Shown here: positions 32,537 through 42,994 of the stretch, piece by piece
Position numbering within the stretch: position 1 is the stretch's first letter
How the letters are laid out: each line of letters starts with the position of its first letter
DNA from: Azonexus sp.
GTDB lineage: Bacteria; Pseudomonadota; Gammaproteobacteria; Burkholderiales; Rhodocyclaceae
Reading direction: 5' to 3'
NCBI GenBank assembly: GCA_017983615.1
Contig: JAGOBB010000006.1
Location: forward strand, 62,001-126,000
DNA length: 64,000 nucleotides
Position numbers and translations under genes: made by a program
Notes under the pieces: generated by a model
The model's input: only the letters and a program-made list of their open reading frames with translations
Told to the model about the DNA's origin: nothing
Database searches by the model: none

Positions 32537-34711
32537 ATGAATTCGAATCAGCAGTCTGTCAGTCAAATGCCGCGTCCGCTCTTTGGTTATCGCAAATTCT
32601 GGGCGCACCGCTTTGGCCCGGCGCCCTTCCTGCCCATGTCACGTGCCGAAATGGAGGCGCTAGGCTGGGATTCGTGCGACATCGTCCTGGTTACCGGCGA
32701 TGCCTACATCGACCATCCGAGTTTCGGTATGGCCTTGATCGGCCGCCTTCTCGAAGCCCAGGGCTTCCGCGTCGGGATCATCTGCCAGCCGGACTGGAAT
32801 TCGGCCGCGGATTTCAAGAAGCTGGGCAAGCCCAACCTGTTCTACGGCGTCACTGCCGGCAACATGGATTCGATGGTCAACCGCTACACGGCCGACCGCA
32901 AGATCCGCTCCGACGACGCCTATACGCCGAACGGCGAACCGAACAAGCGGCCGGATCGTACCGTCACCGTCTATGCCCAGCGTTGCCGCGAGGCTTTTCC
33001 GGGCGCCGCCGTGATTATTGGCTCCATCGAAGCCAGTCTGCGCCGCATCGCGCACTACGACTACTGGTCGGACAAGGTGCGCCGTTCGGTCCTGCCCGAT
33101 TCGAAGGCCGATCTGCTGGTCTTCGGCAACGCCGAACGGGCCATTGTTGAAGTGGCACACCGACTGGCCAAGGGCGAGAAGATCGGTGATATCCGCGACC
33201 TGAAAGGCACGGCCTTCATGGCCTCGCCAGGCTGGTTGCCGTCGGATGACTGGGAAGCCATGGACTCGACCTCGGTCGACACCCCGGGGCCGCTGGTCAA
33301 GCATGCCGATCCGTATGCCATGGAAAATGGCCCCGCCCAGGCACCGACCGTAGCATTGCCCGGCGAACACGCCGTACGCATCGTTTCCCGCGAGGAACGC
33401 CTGGCCGCGCGGCGCGACCGCCGGGCACACACGGTCATCCGCCTGCCGTCCTACGAGCAGGTTGTGGCCGACCCGGTGCTCTACGCCCACGCCTCGCGCA
33501 CCTTCCACCTCGAATCCAATCCCGGCAATGCCCGGGCGCTGGTTCAGGCCCACGGCGAACGCGACGTCTGGCTGAATCCGCCGCCGATCCCGCTGACCAC
33601 TGAAGAACTCGATGCGGTCTACGAACTGCCCTATGCCCGACGGCCGCATCCGGCCTACGGCGAAGCGAAGATTCCCGCCTGGGAGATGATCCGTTTCTCG
33701 GTGAACATCATGCGCGGCTGTTTCGGCGGCTGCACCTTCTGTTCGATCACAGAGCACGAGGGGCGCATCATCCAGAGCCGTTCGGAAGATTCGGTGATCC
33801 GCGAAATCGAGGAAATGCGCGACAAGACGCCGGGCTTCACCGGTGTCGTCTCCGACCTCGGCGGCCCGACAGCCAACATGTTCCACCTCAAGTGCAAGGA
33901 CGAGAAGATCGAATCGGCCTGCCGGCGTTTGTCCTGCGTCTATCCGGACATCTGCGAGAACATGAATACCGACCACTCGAAGCTGATCTCGCTGTACCGC
34001 AAGGCGCGTTCGCTGAAGGGGGTCAAGAAGGTGCTGATCGGCTCCGGGTTGCGCTACGACCTCGCCGTGCGCTCTCCCGAATACATCAAGGAACTGGTCA
34101 CCCACCACGTTGGCGGCTATCTGAAAATCGCGCCGGAACATACCGAGGAGGGTGTGCTCTCCAAGATGATGAAGCCCGGCATCGGCTCTTATGACCGCTT
34201 CAAGCAATTATTCGACCGTTTTTCGCGCGAGGCCGGCAAGGAGCAATACCTGATCCCGTACTTCATCGCAGCCCATCCGGGGACAACCGACGAGGACATG
34301 CTCAACCTGGCGCTGTGGCTGAAGAAGAACAATTTCCGGCTCGACCAGGTGCAAACCTTCATCCCGACCCCGATGGCGATGGCAACGACGATGTACCACA
34401 GCGAGCGCAATCCGCTGCGCAAGGTCAATCGCAGTAGCGAACACGTCGGGGCCGTGCGCAACGGCCGCCAGCGCAAGCTGCAGAAGGCGTTCCTGCGCTA
34501 TCACGATCCGGCCAACTGGCCGCTACTGCGCGAGGCGCTGAAGGAAATGGGCCGGGCCGACCTGATCGGCAACGGCAAGAAGCAGCTGATTCCGGCGTGG
34601 CAACCTGCAGGGACGGGCGGTGCATCGGCCCCGACGCGAACACCGGTGCGGCGCAGTACCCCCCCGCTGCGCGGTGCGCCGGTCCGGCGTACGAGGCCCT
34701 CCGGGAAGTAG
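32537..34711 (+). CDS. YgiQ family radical SAM protein
   Basis: A 724-residue protein of the YgiQ/UPF0313 family. The N-terminal half has a B12-binding-like fold ([36 protein letters not shown]). The radical SAM cluster CFGGCTFCS is near residue 394, then the SAM-binding [12 protein letters not shown]. The C-terminal tail is Pro/Arg-rich. The substrate is unknown. The segment [11 protein letters not shown] near residue 270 is encoded by a dispersed-word copy on the opposite strand. It is divergent from the STAS gene across 76 bp. Confidence 0.88.
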   Translation: MNSNQQSVSQMPRPLFGYRKFWAHRFGPAPFLPMSRAEMEALGWDSCDIVLVTGDAYIDHPSFGMALIGRLLEAQGFRVGIICQPDWNSAADFKKLGKPNLFYGVTAGNMDSMVNRYTADRKIRSDDAYTPNGEPNKRPDRTVTVYAQRCREAFPGAAVIIGSIEASLRRIAHYDYWSDKVRRSVLPDSKADLLVFGNAERAIVEVAHRLAKGEKIGDIRDLKGTAFMASPGWLPSDDWEAMDSTSVDTPGPLVKHADPYAMENGPAQAPTVALPGEHAVRIVSREERLAARRDRRAHTVIRLPSYEQVVADPVLYAHASRTFHLESNPGNARALVQAHGERDVWLNPPPIPLTTEELDAVYELPYARRPHPAYGEAKIPAWEMIRFSVNIMRGCFGGCTFCSITEHEGRIIQSRSEDSVIREIEEMRDKTPGFTGVVSDLGGPTANMFHLKCKDEKIESACRRLSCVYPDICENMNTDHSKLISLYRKARSLKGVKKVLIGSGLRYDLAVRSPEYIKELVTHHVGGYLKIAPEHTEEGVLSKMMKPGIGSYDRFKQLFDRFSREAGKEQYLIPYFIAAHPGTTDEDMLNLALWLKKNNFRLDQVQTFIPTPMAMATTMYHSERNPLRKVNRSSEHVGAVRNGRQRKLQKAFLRYHDPANWPLLREALKEMGRADLIGNGKKQLIPAWQPAGTGGASAPTRTPVRRSTPPLRGAPVRRTRPSGK
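33321..33357 (-). repeat. Dispersed word, copy 7
   Basis: Exact core on the minus strand (33345-33357), followed by GGGGCCATTTTCC. It lies in the ygiQ-type gene and encodes PTVAL. Confidence 0.75.
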
Positions 34712-34854
34712 CTACACGGTAATTTGACGGGGCAGGAGCAGTGACGATACCCTGCCGGTATATATCGTTGTTTTCGACAATCCGGGCGCCATTGATGCCC
34801 TGATTGACCCCGTTGAACGGCAGTGCCGCGCATGGCCGGATAGCTGGAGTTCAG

Positions 34855-36000
34855 ATGTACACCGAAAGAACGCACAACCGGCGTGACCGTTGTGGCCGAC
34901 GCACCAGCGACCGGCAGCACAGCCTCGCCCAGCGTATCGGCCAGGTCTTCCTGACCGGCTCGGAGCGTCGGCTTTCGTGGGAGGATCAGCGCGCCCAGTA
35001 CTGGACCCGGTTGCTGTTTTGTGGGCTGGCATTGATGTATTTCAACGTTGGCGGCGAAATTCAGGTTCGTCCATGGACCAGCCTGTTTCTGGTCAACCTG
35101 ATCATGTCGGCCTACGGCCTGCAGATACTTTTTTTCATGTGGCACGCAGCGAACAAGCCACATGCGCCCTGGCGCCAGCATCTGACCATGTGGGTCGACA
35201 TTGCCGCGGCAACCTTCGCCGCACTGGCCGATTCGACACTGAGCTCCCCCGGGTTCCTGGTCTTCCTGATGGTCATCCTCGGCAACGGCATGCGCTACGG
35301 CCTGGCGCTGTTCGGCGAGGCCGTGATCGGCTGCCTGGGCGCCTCGATCCTGATCGTCTGGCTGCGGTTGCCGGACTATCTGGGCATGTTCTCGGTCAGC
35401 GCCATCTTTTTCCTGGTTTTCTTCACCATCATCGTTCTCTATTCCTACTCGCTGACCGCCAAGATCGAGCGGGCGCGATCCAAGCTGGCACACGAACGCA
35501 ATGTCGATGCGCTGACCGGGATGCTGAACCGTCGTGCCTTGATGGAACGTGCCTCACATTTGTTCCAGTCGCCGGAATCGCATGGCGGCGAAATCGTCGT
35601 GCTGTTTGCCGACCTTGACGGCTTCAAGGCGGTCAACGATACCTACGGTCACCACGCTGGCGACCGCGTGCTGGTTGCAGTTGCTGAGGCGATTCTCGAG
35701 AACGTGCGCGATGTTGACCTCGTCGCCCGCTATGGTGGTGATGAATTCCTGCTCGTCCTGCCCCGGACCTCGCTGGAGGGGGGAGAAATCGTCGCCCAGC
35801 GCGTGCGCCAGGGCATCAACGAATGGGCGCGGCAAAACAAGATCGACTTCAACGTGTCGATCGGCCTCGGTTCTTATCCGGCGCATGGTCATGATCTCCA
35901 GTCGGTGATCGCTTCGGTGGACAAAGCCATGTATCGCAGCAAGACCGTGCACGGCGGTGGCGGCATCCTGCACGCCGAGGTTTCCCCGGCCGACGCCTGA
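34855..36000 (+). CDS. Membrane diguanylate cyclase
   Basis: A 381-residue protein. A basic N-terminus is followed by a membrane region of about five helices (residues ~50-205, with GLALMYFNVGG and FSVSAIFFLVFFTIIVLYSY), in the style of MASE2-like sensors. The GGDEF domain covers about 220-380, with DALTGMLNRRAL, FADLDGFKAVNDTYGHHAGD and ARYGGDEFLLVL. The inhibitory site RDVD lies five residues before GGDEF. Activity as a c-di-GMP synthase is expected. ATG 34855 follows TGGAG at good spacing. Confidence 0.88.
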   Translation: MYTERTHNRRDRCGRRTSDRQHSLAQRIGQVFLTGSERRLSWEDQRAQYWTRLLFCGLALMYFNVGGEIQVRPWTSLFLVNLIMSAYGLQILFFMWHAANKPHAPWRQHLTMWVDIAAATFAALADSTLSSPGFLVFLMVILGNGMRYGLALFGEAVIGCLGASILIVWLRLPDYLGMFSVSAIFFLVFFTIIVLYSYSLTAKIERARSKLAHERNVDALTGMLNRRALMERASHLFQSPESHGGEIVVLFADLDGFKAVNDTYGHHAGDRVLVAVAEAILENVRDVDLVARYGGDEFLLVLPRTSLEGGEIVAQRVRQGINEWARQNKIDFNVSIGLGSYPAHGHDLQSVIASVDKAMYRSKTVHGGGGILHAEVSPADA

Positions 36001-36075
36001 TTCTGCGAGCACGGTAATTCTCGGCAAGTGCCGGCGCATCCGGTAAACTCGCCGCGCCAATGACGAAAGATCGCG

Positions 36076-36474
36076 ATGACTACCCAGACGGACACCCCAA
36101 CCACCTATGAAAAAATCGGCGGCGAAGCTGCCGTCGGCAAGCTTTGCGACCGCTTCTACGAGCTGATGGCGACGGTACCGCAGTTCGCTGAATTGCGGGC
36201 GATGCATCCCGAGAGCCTGCAGGGCTCCCGCGACAAACTTTTCATGTTCCTGTCGGGCTGGTTCGGTGGCCCGGACCTGTTCGTTGAGAAATTCGGCCAC
36301 CCGAGGTTGCGGGCGCGGCACATGCCGTTCCAGATCGGTGCCCGCGAGCGCGACCAGTGGGTTGCCTGCATGGTGCTGGCCATGGAGGATGTCGGTATCG
36401 AGGAAGGCATCCGCGCCAAGTTGCTGGAGAACTTCTTCAATACCGCGGATTTCATGCGCAACAAGACCGAGTAG
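36076..36474 (+). CDS. Group 2 truncated hemoglobin
   Basis: A 132-residue 2-on-2 globin. YEKIGGEAAVGKLCDRFYELM forms the first helices, MFLSGWFGGPDLFVEKFGHP the central part, and the proximal His is in LRARHMPFQIG. The conserved Trp of group 2 appears in RDQWVACM. Such globins bind O2 or NO and are linked to nitrosative stress or oxygen delivery. The next gene starts six bases after the stop, so the two are probably co-transcribed. Confidence 0.9.
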   Translation: MTTQTDTPTTYEKIGGEAAVGKLCDRFYELMATVPQFAELRAMHPESLQGSRDKLFMFLSGWFGGPDLFVEKFGHPRLRARHMPFQIGARERDQWVACMVLAMEDVGIEEGIRAKLLENFFNTADFMRNKTE

Positions 36475-36480
36475 GGCCTA

Positions 36481-37533
36481 TTGCGCTTCCGTCGCGTGGA
36501 TTTTTCCTTCCTCAACCCGCTGGTCGGGCTGGTATATCGCGCTATCGAGCCGCTTGGCTATCGGCCGCTCACCCGGGTTCAAAGCCCCTTCGTTCCTCCA
36601 GTGGCTGCCCGTATGACCACCATGTTGCGCGAAGGCAAGCACGACACGCTGCGTTTCACCCTGAGCAAGCTGCACCGCGACAGTCAGCGCAGCAGCATCG
36701 AAGCAATGCTGCAGATTCTGGACGATGCCGAAAACGCCGATCAGTGGATTGAGCGACTGTGGCGGTGGTACCGGGAAAACCGCGAATTCCATGCGAGCAA
36801 CGTGCTGGCGAGCGGCCTGGTCAAATATGCCTGGCTGAACCGCGGCAACGGCTCGCCCACTCGCCCCACTGAGCGCCAGATGGATGCTGCCCGGGAGGCC
36901 TTCGAGGAAGCGGAGCGGCTGATCGACAAGGCAGTGGCCGCGCAGCCCGACAACGTCGACCTGTTGTGCCTGCGTCTGGATACGGCCCGTGGCCTGGGGC
37001 TGGATTCCACCCAGCACTGGGCGCGCTTTCGGACTCTGATTGCAGTCGATTCCGGTCACTATCGTGGTCACCTGGCCATGCTTGAAAATCTCAACGCCAG
37101 GTGGGGTGGCAGCCACGATGCGATGTTCCAGTTCGCGCGGAGCCGTGCGAAGCAGATGCCTGACGGCCATCCCCTGAAGGCGCTGGTCGTATTCGCCCAC
37201 TTCGAGATGCGCAACGCGCGCTACTGGTCCGGCGATCCGAATGCCGACGAGTATTTCCTGGCACCGGAGATCGCCACCGAAATCGAGCAAGCCTGGGATG
37301 AGTCGGTCAATTCGCCGCAGTTCCGGGACGAATCACGAGCTGACGAGCTGCACAACCTGTTTGCCGCAGCCCTCTATCTGGCAGGGCGCCATGCACCGGC
37401 GCGCGTTGCGCTGGGCCGGATGGATGGTCGATGCCTGCCGATGCCGTGGGGCCCGATGGGCGCCACGCCGAAAGAGCAGGGTAACCCGGGCTGGGTGGTG
37501 GACCGGATTCGGGCCGAACTGAACCCGGTATAG
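36481..37533 (+). CDS. Helical TPR-like protein of unknown function
   Basis: A 350-residue soluble protein rich in Arg, Trp and Ala. It contains helical pairs such as EAFEEAERLIDKAVAAQP and DNVDLLCLRLDTARG that look like TPR units. Later segments (AMFQFARSRAKQMPDG, ALVVFAHFEMRNARYW) recall DUF4034-type proteins. No catalytic motif is seen. The start is uncertain: TTG 36481 gives the longest protein, and GTG 36496 or ATG 36613 are alternatives. It sits directly behind the truncated hemoglobin gene. Confidence 0.6.
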   Translation: MRFRRVDFSFLNPLVGLVYRAIEPLGYRPLTRVQSPFVPPVAARMTTMLREGKHDTLRFTLSKLHRDSQRSSIEAMLQILDDAENADQWIERLWRWYRENREFHASNVLASGLVKYAWLNRGNGSPTRPTERQMDAAREAFEEAERLIDKAVAAQPDNVDLLCLRLDTARGLGLDSTQHWARFRTLIAVDSGHYRGHLAMLENLNARWGGSHDAMFQFARSRAKQMPDGHPLKALVVFAHFEMRNARYWSGDPNADEYFLAPEIATEIEQAWDESVNSPQFRDESRADELHNLFAAALYLAGRHAPARVALGRMDGRCLPMPWGPMGATPKEQGNPGWVVDRIRAELNPV

Positions 37534-37634
37534 GCAACTATTTTTGCCTGATCAATGGCTTGACAGGCAACAAAGGATGCTGCAGCGCAGCACCGGATGC
37601 TAGAATATCGCCTTTGTCTTTCAGGCCGTCTTCC

Positions 37635-39476
<1,842 letters not shown>

Positions 39477-39492
39477 CCAGGCGAAAGCCGAC

Positions 39493-39525
39493 AAAAATGG
39501 CGACCCGCTGGGTCGCCATTTTTTT
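39493..39525. terminator. Bidirectional terminator between typA and a GGDEF-EAL gene
   Basis: ATGGCGACCC and GGGTCGCCAT pair around GCT, with A5 before and T7 after. It serves typA on plus and the gene ending at 39575 on minus. Confidence 0.92.
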
Positions 39526-39574
39526 GAGTGCCGATATCTGTGGCGGATTTCGGGAAATCCATTCCAGGCAGCAT

Positions 39575-41488
39575 TTAAGGGATGCTTTCCCCCAAAATGC
39601 TACGGTCGGCCAGATATTTTGCCGAAAATTCAGCGGCATTGACCGGCCGTCCGGTCAGGTAGCCCTGAATCGTTTCGCAGCCCAGTGATTTGAGGAATTC
39701 AAACTGGGCTTCAGTTTCGACGCCCTCGGCCACCACTTCCAGCGACAGGCTCTGCGCCATGGCGACGATGGCGCGCACCAGTGGTTCGCTCCCGCCGGTA
39801 GTGCCATCGAGGGGCAGGGCGTTGATGAACGAACGGTCGATCTTCAGCGTGTTGATCGGCAGGCGGTGGAGGTAAGAAAGGGAGGAGTAGCCAGTCCCGA
39901 AATCGTCAAGTGCAATGCGTATGCCGGCATCGCGCAGGCGCATCAATTCCTCGATGCAGCCGCTGTCCGCATCGAGCAGCACCGATTCGGTGACCTCGAC
40001 CTCCAGGGCGGAATTGGGTACGCCAGCCGCCAGAAGGGCATCGATGATGTAGCGCGAAACCGACGGGCGCCAGAACTGCCGGGGCGAAAGGTTGATCGTG
40101 ATCGGGACCGGATCGGCATACTGCTCTCGCCAACGGGCAATCTGGGCAATGGCGCGATCGATGACCCATTCTCCGATGGGGAGAATCAGGCCGCTTTCCT
40201 CGGCGACGGGGATGAAGCGATCGGGGGGGACCTGTTTTTCGCCATCGTGCCAGCGCAGTAGAGACTCGGCACCGACGAGCCGCCGGCTGAGGGTGTCGAC
40301 CTTGGGCTGGAAATGGAGATCGAGCTGGTTGTCCTGAATTGCCCGTCGCAAGCTGATTTCCAGACTCATACGGGAAACCACGCGCTCATCCATCTGCTGG
40401 GTATGCGTCCGGATGGCGTTCCCGCCAGCCCCCTTCGCCTCATACATCGCAGTATCGGCATGGCGCAACAGGGTTTCGCCATCGCCCGCATCGTCAGGAA
40501 AGAGGCTGACACCGATACTTGCGCTGGTGAAATAGTCCGTTTCATCCCCGGTAATCGGAGTGGCGATGACTTCCTTCACCTTGCTGGCTACCGATAGCGC
40601 AGCTTCGGCATTAGCCACCGGCGCCAGAAGAACAATGAACTCGTCGCCTCCCTGACGATACAGTCGGCCGTTCCCGGCCAACTTGTTGCCAACGCGTTTG
40701 GCCATCATTTGCAACAAGCGATCTCCTGCACGGTGACCCAACGTGTCATTGATGTTCTTGAAGCGGTCCAAGTCGAAAAACAGCACGGCTAACTGATGAT
40801 TCATGAGCTTTGCAGCGTTGATCGCTTCGCTCAGGTGCTCAGCAAACAGCAGGCGATTGGGCAACCCGGTCAGCACATCGTGCCGGGCAAGAAACTCCAG
40901 TTCGTCCTGATGATCTCGGCGCTGAGTGATGTCGGTCACCGAGCCGACCATCTGGTAGGCCAGCCCCTGCCTGTTGCGCACGGCAAGGCCACGTGAGGCG
41001 ATCCAGCGATAAAGTCCGTCGCTGGCCAGTACGCGGTACTCGCAGTAGAAATACTCGCTATCTCCTTTCAGATGCAGCGCGACTGCCCGGTTATAGCTTG
41101 CTACATCGTCCGGATGCACCAGACGAAACCAAGCGTTGGTATCGGGGAGGAAATCCTCGTGATAACCCAGGATTTGTAGCAGCCGCCGCCCGACATGAAG
41201 CGCCTTGGTTTGCGGATTCCATTCCCAGAAGCCATCGTGCGCCGCCAGCATTGCCATCTCGTAGGCACGGCTGACCGACTGGAAATGTCGCCATTCCTCG
41301 ACGACGATCCAGGTTATCGCCAGCAATACGAGAACCAGAGACAAGGCAGTTCCGATTCCCGGCGCAAGCAGGTATGCGGCCAAAGCAACTGCCGCCGCGA
41401 CTGCCAGGGCCATCAGATGAAACTTGCGGTTGCCTTGTAGCAGCGGTGACCAGTTGGGTCGGGATAACTGCCGGCCGGTTTCCGGCAT
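39575..41488 (-). CDS. PAS-GGDEF-EAL membrane protein
   Basis: A 637-residue c-di-GMP protein. Two N-terminal helices (about 25-65) are followed by PAS (about 80-200, ending VGSVTDITQRR), GGDEF (205-370) and EAL (380-630). The cyclase motif is intact (RQGGDEFIVLL), but no RxxD inhibitory site precedes it. The EAL signature reads ESL (GAESLLRW), which keeps the catalytic Glu; other EAL motifs (VEVTESV, DDFGTGYSS, KIDRSF, AEGVET) are present. Its last residues, including ADRSILG, are encoded by a dispersed-word copy. Confidence 0.9.
   Translation of the reverse strand: MPETGRQLSRPNWSPLLQGNRKFHLMALAVAAAVALAAYLLAPGIGTALSLVLVLLAITWIVVEEWRHFQSVSRAYEMAMLAAHDGFWEWNPQTKALHVGRRLLQILGYHEDFLPDTNAWFRLVHPDDVASYNRAVALHLKGDSEYFYCEYRVLASDGLYRWIASRGLAVRNRQGLAYQMVGSVTDITQRRDHQDELEFLARHDVLTGLPNRLLFAEHLSEAINAAKLMNHQLAVLFFDLDRFKNINDTLGHRAGDRLLQMMAKRVGNKLAGNGRLYRQGGDEFIVLLAPVANAEAALSVASKVKEVIATPITGDETDYFTSASIGVSLFPDDAGDGETLLRHADTAMYEAKGAGGNAIRTHTQQMDERVVSRMSLEISLRRAIQDNQLDLHFQPKVDTLSRRLVGAESLLRWHDGEKQVPPDRFIPVAEESGLILPIGEWVIDRAIAQIARWREQYADPVPITINLSPRQFWRPSVSRYIIDALLAAGVPNSALEVEVTESVLLDADSGCIEELMRLRDAGIRIALDDFGTGYSSLSYLHRLPINTLKIDRSFINALPLDGTTGGSEPLVRAIVAMAQSLSLEVVAEGVETEAQFEFLKSLGCETIQGYLTGRPVNAAEFSAKYLADRSILGESIP
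39596..39633 (+). repeat. Dispersed word, copy 8 (long form)
   Basis: Exact core, then CGGCCAGATATTTTGCC and GAAAATTC. It lies antisense in the last codons of the PAS-GGDEF-EAL gene and encodes ADRSI. Confidence 0.85.
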
Positions 41489-41492
41489 GGGT

Positions 41493-42566
41493 TCAGCCGC
41501 CGGTCATCGACATGAAGCGAACGACCTGCGGCGCATCCATCTGATGGGTGAAATCGTGTCCGAACGGTTTGATTCCCATGCTGTCAACAATGGCCTGGCG
41601 CAAGGCAAGATCGTCACTTCCGCTACGCAGGATGGTCAGCAAATTTGCGGCATCGTTCTGACCAAGGCAGGGATAGAGTTCACCCTTGGCGGTAATCCGC
41701 ACACGATTGCAGGTATCGCAGAAGTTATGGCTGTGCGGTGAAATGAAGCCGACACGCGATTCGCTACCCGGAATTCGCCAGTAACGCGCGGGGCCGCCGG
41801 AATTTTCGGCAGAAGGAATCAGTTCGAAATGCTGCGCCAGCAGATCCCGGGTTTCTTCGGAGGAAATATAGGTATTGCTGCGACCAAGAATTTCACCAAG
41901 CGGCATTTCTTCAATGAAAGAAATATCGAGTTCGTTGTCGACCGCAAAGCGGACCAGGTCGACAAATTCGTCGTCGTTGGTTCCACGCATCATTACCGCA
42001 TTCAGTTTGGTTCTCCGGAAACCGGCAGCGCGAGCGGCATCGATACCCCTCAGTACCTTGCTCAAATCGCCAATCCGGGTGATTTTCCGGAAACGCTCCG
42101 GCTTCAGGGTATCCAGGCTGATGTTGATACGTTTCACGCCGGCGGTACGCAACGGTCCAGCAAACCTGTCCAATTGCGAACCGTTGGTGGTCAACACCAG
42201 ATTTTCCAGACCCGACATTGCCCCCAGGCGCTCGATCAGCCACATTGCGTCCTTGCGAACCAGCGGCTCCCCCCCCGTGATCCGCAATTTGGTGACGCCA
42301 AGGCCAACAAAAACCGAGGCTACACGCAAGCATTCCTCCAGGCTCATCACTTCCTGGCGAGGCAGAAAAGTCATGTCCTCGGCCATGCAGTAGGTGCAGC
42401 GGAAATCGCAACGATCAGTGATCGACAAGCGAACGTAAGTGATGCGTCGTCCGTATTTGTCGAGTAGCGTTCCTTCACTGTAACCCGTCGCCGGCATGGC
42501 GATTTTGGGCGTGAATCCTGCGAATCCTTCGGGTGTAACTTCGGGCTTCAGTGTTTCGTTTTGCAT
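41493..42566 (-). CDS. moaA: GTP 3',8-cyclase (molybdenum cofactor)
   Basis: A 357-residue radical SAM enzyme that catalyses the first step of molybdenum cofactor synthesis from GTP. The N-terminal cluster CDFRCTYCMAED is near residue 53, and the second cluster's cysteines appear in FCDTCNRVRITAKGELYPC near 285. The protein ends in the essential C-terminal GG (FMSMTGG). It has ~30 more N-terminal residues than E. coli MoaA, so the start may be later. Two short inverted repeats lie upstream of the gene. Confidence 0.94.
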   Translation of the reverse strand: MQNETLKPEVTPEGFAGFTPKIAMPATGYSEGTLLDKYGRRITYVRLSITDRCDFRCTYCMAEDMTFLPRQEVMSLEECLRVASVFVGLGVTKLRITGGEPLVRKDAMWLIERLGAMSGLENLVLTTNGSQLDRFAGPLRTAGVKRINISLDTLKPERFRKITRIGDLSKVLRGIDAARAAGFRRTKLNAVMMRGTNDDEFVDLVRFAVDNELDISFIEEMPLGEILGRSNTYISSEETRDLLAQHFELIPSAENSGGPARYWRIPGSESRVGFISPHSHNFCDTCNRVRITAKGELYPCLGQNDAANLLTILRSGSDDLALRQAIVDSMGIKPFGHDFTHQMDAPQVVRFMSMTGG

Positions 42567-42643
42567 GGTGGACGGTGGCTTTCAACGGTCTGCAAAATAC
42601 GCGGACGCGACCTCTGTGGGAAGATTATCGACCCGCCGTCGCT

Positions 42644-42659
42644 TCTCTACAAGTAGAGA
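42644..42659. promoter_or_regulatory. Inverted repeat upstream of moaA
   Basis: TCTCTAC-AA-GTAGAGA is a perfect 16-bp palindrome about 80 bp upstream of the moaA start. It may be an operator. Confidence 0.4.
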
Positions 42660-42721
42660 GATCAAAAATCGAAAAGTTCGTCGAAAAATCGCCAAAGATG
42701 TTACCGAAGGCTGAAATGATA

Positions 42722-42740
42722 TTATCATCAGCGATGATAA
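42722..42740. promoter_or_regulatory. Second inverted repeat upstream of moaA
   Basis: TTATCATC-AGC-GATGATAA has 8-bp perfect arms, and an overlapping TGATATTATCA begins at 42717. It lies between the moaA leader and the tRNA-Asn terminator. An operator or leader hairpin is possible. Confidence 0.4.
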
Positions 42741-42798
42741 AACACCCGTTCCAACCGAGAGAGCAACAAATGCAGGTCAGACAGCGATCTAGAAATGC

Positions 42799-42828
42799 AA
42801 AAAGCCCAACCTTTGGGCTGGGCTTTTT
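42799..42828 (-). terminator. Terminator of tRNA-Asn
   Basis: AAAAAGCCCA pairs with TGGGCTTTTT, which on minus gives a GC stem followed by T5. It sits just 3' of the tRNA gene. Confidence 0.9.
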
Positions 42829-42840
42829 GACAGGAAATTC

Positions 42841-42916
42841 TGGCTCCTCGACCTGGGCTCGAACCAGGGACCTACGGATTAACAGTCCGGCGCTCTACCG
42901 ACTGAGCTATCGAGGA
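42841..42916 (-). tRNA. tRNA-Asn (GTT)
   Basis: A 76-nt cloverleaf on the minus strand. The acceptor stem TCCTCGA pairs with TCGAGGA, followed by encoded GCCA. The D-arm contains AGCTCAGTCGGTAGAGC, the anticodon loop is CTGTTAA (anticodon GTT) and the T-loop is GGTTCGAGCC. It has its own promoter and terminator. Confidence 0.97.
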
Positions 42917-42928
42917 ACAGAGATGCGC

Positions 42929-42957
42929 ATTCTAGGAGTAGAATCCCCTACTGTCAA
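42929..42957 (-). promoter_or_regulatory. Sigma-70 promoter of tRNA-Asn
   Basis: On minus, TTGACA, a 17-bp spacer and TAGAAT form a near-perfect promoter ahead of the tRNA. A GC-rich discriminator (GCGC) follows the -10, as in stringently controlled genes. Confidence 0.9.
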
Positions 42958-42994
42958 GCGTTTTGTGACTTTTTAACAACAATAAACATCAGCC

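Noticed and set aside
35646..35654. CTACGGTCAC in the GGDEF gene as another copy
   Set aside because: It encodes the conserved NDTYGH of GGDEF domains and lacks the first bases of the core.
37560..37606. TTGACA and TAGAAT ahead of typA as a promoter
   Set aside because: The two boxes are 35 bp apart, far from the usual 17, so they cannot act together.
42551..42976. A 141-codon plus-strand frame
   Set aside because: It spans the tRNA-Asn gene and its terminator and has no coding character.
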